Shown here piece after piece: positions 59,994 through 64,000 of a stretch of 64,000 bases of DNA. A model generated the notes under the pieces. It did no database searches. It was not told where the DNA came from and saw only the letters and a list, made by a program, of their open reading frames with translations. The position numbers and the translations under genes were made by a program. Location: positions 806,001 through 870,000 of the forward strand of contig VWZX01002936.1 in the NCBI GenBank assembly GCA_013399015.1, written 5' to 3'. Positions within the stretch are counted from its first letter, which is position 1, and the number at the start of each line of letters is the position of its first letter. Origin of the DNA: Galbula dea. Lineage: Eukaryota > Chordata > Aves > Piciformes > Galbulidae.

Positions 59994-61783
59994 GCATTTA
60001 AACTTAACTGCCTGGCATGTGGGACACTTATGGATTGAAGTTTGTCACGTGCATGGAGAACAGCTGCTAGTGTCACACCAAAGGATGAGGCTAAAAGCTC
60101 AGGTCTAGCAGGGGAACAGGAGATGCAGGGCAGAAATCCAGGGCACAAAAGACCTGCACAAGCCTCTTTTTGCCAAGTCTGGCCTGGTGAGCTCCAGGAT
60201 GGCAGAGTACCACCACAGAAAACTCTCAAGTTGTTTATAAAGCAGAGGAGCTCATCACCAGCCTTGACTTTACCCTCTTGACAGTTCAAAAGCCTCCCAA
60301 ACACAATATCCAAGTAGGAATGAGAGCAGACAATCACAGGAAATTAATTTTCTATTCTGCTAGAGGGAATGAAGAAGCTTCTTTCCAGCTGAGAGTATAA
60401 CTACTTGGCACCAACTAGCTAGATCTCAGAAGCTACAACAGAGCTGAACAATCCCTTCTAGTAGGGTAAGCTTATTTTTCCTTTGTCTTGACTCTATTGG
60501 CTTTCCAAGCCTACCAACTGCCTGGAAAAAGACACCTGCCTGGAAAGACTCAGGGCCATGATGCTCAGTGTAACCTTCTCTTCCACACAACTGTGCAGTG
60601 TGCCAATCACAGTCAGGCCAGGCAAGCCACCATGGATTCAGCAGGGCAAGAAGCACAGCACAGCCCAAGCTGGAAGGGACCCCAGAGAACCCCCTGAAGC
60701 CCCTTTCCTGGTTTACTCCAGCATTAACATTGAATATTGAGCTCAAAATACACCCAGCAGACTCTGAAGGGAAGAATACGTCTCCTTATCAGAGGATAGG
60801 AAAAACAGATGGACACCCCACCTTTTATCTCCCAAAAGCAGGATGACTTAAACCCCAAAGTTTTACAACAGTTAAAAGCCCAAACCATTCTTCTTGGTGA
60901 AGCTCAGCTGAATCTACACTTAACTGCTGTCATAAAAATAGTGTTATGCAATAGCAGAAAGGACTTCAACGTTTCTGAATAAATGCATTGAGGTGTTCAG
61001 AAGAGATCTCTTCACCAGCACTATCCAAACTGTTGGCTCAACTGCCAGATTCCACATGGCCAATGACAGCCCTGTCCTACTAGTCCCCATATTGATATTG
61101 TTTCTAGAGCAAATTTCAAGAAAAAATTCTGACACTAAACATTTTTTCTTTTTGAAATGGGGACTAAGATAAAGTTTCCTGTCCAAGGCATTCAGAGATG
61201 TCATTGTTTTTCCAAGTTGTCCTGAATGAGTAATTGGAGAGGGAGGGAGGTTGGGTTTGGTTTTAGAATCAGGACTAGTTACAGCCTCTTTATTCAGGTG
61301 AAAGAGAAAGAGAGCAAGTTAGTTCTGGTGCCAATACTTCACAAATAACCAACTTGCCTAATTTCAAAAGCATTCTTATGGAAGCTCTCCTTCAGAAAAA
61401 GGCTATGATTTGGACAGCAAGCTCCTTATATGGATTCAAATCACCAAAAAATGTACACTGAGTGGAAATTGGAACAGTAGTCACCAAGAACACGCTGAGT
61501 GAATGGAGGAGTGAATGGCTTCACTAACTTTCAAGCTTCATAGCAGAGATATTGGAAGGTTTTGGCAGAGGTTTTGTTTAGGTACACAGTTTTCACAAGA
61601 ACCAAGCTCCATGCCAAATGAGCTCTCAGCCAGGGATGCATGCAGTGCCCAGGAGATCAGCAAAGAGCAACCATGGTGGGTATCCAGTGCTCTTCAGATG
61701 CAGGACACTGACCTCTAGACATGGACTGTCTACAGGATGTAAAGAGTAACAAAAAAAGGGGATTATAAGTACATTAATCAGAA
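59994..61783. other. unique intron sequence
   Basis: 1.8 kb of intron 1. Nothing recognised. Confidence 0.6.
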
Positions 61784-61975
61784 AAGAAAGGTCAGGGACA
61801 GTGTCCCCTCTCTCAAAAGCAAGGATGGAGAAATGGAAAAGGTCAGGGAGAGTGTCCCCCTTCTGATGAACAATGATGGAGAAATGGTAACATTGGATTT
61901 GGAGAAGGCTGAGCTACTAAGTGAGTTTTTGGGTTTCAGTCTTCAGTGGCAGAAGCTTCCAGCACCTACCAAGTA
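61784..61975 (+). mobile_element. CR1 LINE fragment from the middle of ORF2, with internal duplication
   Basis: Reads NNDGEMVTLDLEKAELLSEF, the CR1 ORF2 linker between endonuclease and reverse transcriptase (family form like DGDLVT..MEKAEVLN.FFASVF). Unlike every other copy here it lacks the 3' end. A segment of about 55-60 bp (AAGGTCAGGGACAGTGTCCC ... GATGGAGAAATGG) is present twice in tandem. Confidence 0.8.
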
Positions 61976-64000
61976 TCAGTAGATCTAGACTTATCTATAG
62001 ATAAAGAAGTGTCACTTCCAAGAAGTGATGTTAGTGTGAACACAGCATCACAGCAACACTTATCACAAAGTTCACCAGTCTGCACAGTTCCTTGACAGGG
62101 AGCCTTATCTCCTCACCTACCAAAGCCACTCAGCACTTACATCTGCACCTAATCTTTGCCTTTCACCTAATGCCTCATTGTAGCAGGATGCTCCACTTCA
62201 GTAGGGGTTAACAGCTCCAACTCTGCCTCTCTGCAAATGTTACCAGTGATGGAGAAGGGAGGATTAAGCTGTTTGGTCACTGAAGAATGCTAAAATCAAC
62301 CTCACTCTACAAATTCCAAACTATGTCTGGTCAAACAAACAGAAAATATGTTTTCATTATTAGTTTAAACACAATGGAAAAAGAACTCTACTCATTAAAT
62401 GGGCAAAAGCTAGATAGCAAAAGGACTGTATTCAGATTGATGGTCTCTTGCTGCAATTCCACATTCCCATTACATTTTTGTGCAACACTACATTAAGCTC
62501 TCACCAAACACCTAAGCAAGGCATGTAATAATTCATTTTACTTTGACAGTTACATTTGGACATCTCCTATCTTGCTAAAAGGAGAAATGTAGTAATTTGC
62601 ATTTCCTCTGTCACCTATTATTTCAGAAACTAAGCAATGAGCAGAATCAAATTATGTCATTTTTTGCCAAAAAAGTCACTTCATCATTATAGCCACAGGC
62701 ATTCATGGAGGAAAATCATTCCTGAGAGGATTTTTTCTGTGAAAGTGATGTTAAGCATTTAAAAAATCATCTGTAATATGTAGGTGTTCAACATAAACTT
62801 CTGCACTTGGGTACTAAATCTGGATTGGAGAGCTCCAAAAGCACTCAGGAGTAAAATCTGAAAAAGCCTCTCTGCCAGTATTTTAGGAAGATATTTCTGT
62901 ATACAGCAACATAATGCTGCAGAAGACTTCCTTCTGTCTTTCCAAAAGATGTCTAATAACAACACTTGTCCTTTCCTCTCCCCTATCCCCATCTGAGCAC
63001 CCCATCAGTTTAGGAGCAGCAGAGGAGGAGGAGCTGATCCACAAGGTTAATGTCAACAGGAACCTCAAAGCTGCAAGCATCTGCAGTGTTCTTGGATAGG
63101 CCAGGCCATTTATTTACAGCTGCTGCAGGAAGTCTGGAGGGGGATAACAGAAATACTGACATTTCTTCCCTCAGAAACCCAAATAGCAGCTGATCTACAG
63201 CAAAAGGCAAAAACTGGTCAGGAGTCTATTCCATCAATAACCAAGAAGCAAAACTGAGAGGGGGTGTAAGCAGCTGTTGTTCAGGTGCTATATAGCATTA
63301 GCATGTCAGTAGAAATTTTCTGTCCCTTAGATGACTTCATTACTCTGAAGTCTGGATCCATCTGTTCCCACTAGAGTGTAAAATGGATTGATTGACCCCT
63401 CTACAATCCTTTATTGCAATGTACATCTGTTCTTCCTCTATTCAGCCCTCCCATCATCCCAGCACAGTAACACCAACCCCCAAAATGGTAGCAATAAAAA
63501 AACCCCCAAACAAATATATCACAAGAAGAACACTTAACAGCTAGCAACTGCAGCTTTATCATTTAGTCCACAGGAAGTTCTAGGAAAGCACAAAGAACAA
63601 ATGTTTGAAATAGCTTTCCTGGTTCAAAGGTGCTGAAAAAGAAAAGAATAAAACCAAAAGAAATCCCTCTCCCACACAACTCTTCTGGCTACAGCCAAAT
63701 CCTGCTAAACCTGAATTAGACTCCAACTCATAGGCAGCAGTAGAGCACTGACAAGTCCCACACTGCTCCCAGGCTGCTGTGGTGGCTCTCAAAAGAGCTA
63801 TCTTGAGGATACCTCTCAGAGTACCCAGCAGATGGGCAGCTTGCCTCCACTCCTGTGTCCAATAGGAGTTGGATACTTCCAGTATTTATCACCCATCATA
63901 ACATCCTCAGACACAGCATCTTATCACTAACCATTTCCAAACAGACTGAAGACATCTGAAGAGAGAGGAAAACCAAAAAGACCTGAGAAAGGCCAGGTCT
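61976..64000. other. unique intron sequence to window end
   Basis: 2 kb of intron 1 with no recognised transposon, gene or CpG island. The stretch 62580-62710 is AT-rich with an octamer-like ATTTGCAT. Confidence 0.55.

Larger units (their letters stand above)
8838..64000 (-). other. MCU: MCU intron 1 (5' end outside window)
   Basis: No sequence resembling MCU exon 1 (a GC-rich exon encoding the start Met and mitochondrial targeting peptide) and no large CpG island appear between exon 2 and the end of the window. The whole region is therefore read as intron 1, at least 55 kb. A very long first intron is also known for the human gene. It is filled with CR1 fragments, one solo LTR and unique sequence. 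I see no other gene on either strand. A nested single-exon gene without recognisable motifs cannot be fully excluded. Confidence 0.75.

Noticed and set aside
60655..60700. Possible CR1 3' end (CAAGCTGGAAGGGACCCCAG)
   Set aside because: Only about 20 bp match and no terminal CR1 repeat is present. Too short to call.
62000..64000. MCU exon 1, or the divergent neighbour MICU1, at the window's right edge
   Set aside because: In mammals MICU1 lies upstream of MCU in the opposite orientation, but no GC-rich first exon, CpG island or EF-hand coding sequence is visible here.
1..64000. CRISPR arrays, operons, tRNA or rRNA genes
   Set aside because: No regularly spaced repeats, ribosome-binding-site-led gene series or tRNA/rRNA signatures. 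The window is vertebrate intronic DNA.

Overview
The window is vertebrate nuclear DNA, almost certainly from a bird. Two observations support this. About 31 truncated CR1 LINE fragments with the avian CR1 3' end are scattered through it, together covering roughly 9.4 kb (about 15%, hand estimate). There is also a solo LTR of avian ERVL type. I see no bacterial, viral-genome or plasmid features, no tRNA or rRNA gene and no CRISPR array.

The only protein-coding gene I can support is MCU, the pore-forming subunit of the mitochondrial calcium uniporter, on the minus strand. Four exons can be read with consensus splice sites and matching phases: exon 2 (8768-8837), exon 3 (4465-4635), exon 4 (2764-2868) and the 5' part of exon 5 (1-113, cut by the window edge). 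They encode the end of the mitochondrial presequence region, the matrix N-terminal domain and the start of the first coiled coil. The pore helices and the DIME selectivity motif lie beyond position 1. The canonical GC-rich exon 1 is not in the window, so everything from 8838 to 64000 is read as intron 1 (at least 55 kb).

Layout: 1-8.8 kb holds MCU exons 2-5, introns 2-4 and four CR1 fragments. 8.8-64 kb is intron 1. It carries most of the CR1 fragments, including a copy with a 266-codon uninterrupted ORF2 tail at 32.6-33.5 kb and a CR1-in-CR1 nest with an inverted partner at 44.5-45.6 kb. It also holds the solo ERVL LTR with a 5-bp target-site duplication at 21.9-22.6 kb, a two-copy unidentified dispersed repeat at 52.9 and 57.9 kb, microsatellites and long unique stretches.

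The most interesting lead is a possible alternative MCU first exon near 40.25-40.45 kb (minus strand). A short ATG-started reading frame of eight codons ends at a GT donor in exactly the phase needed to splice onto MCU exon 2. It lies beside one of the few CpG-bearing non-repeat patches of the intron. This is inference and needs transcript data. I did not find an obviously new biological system.
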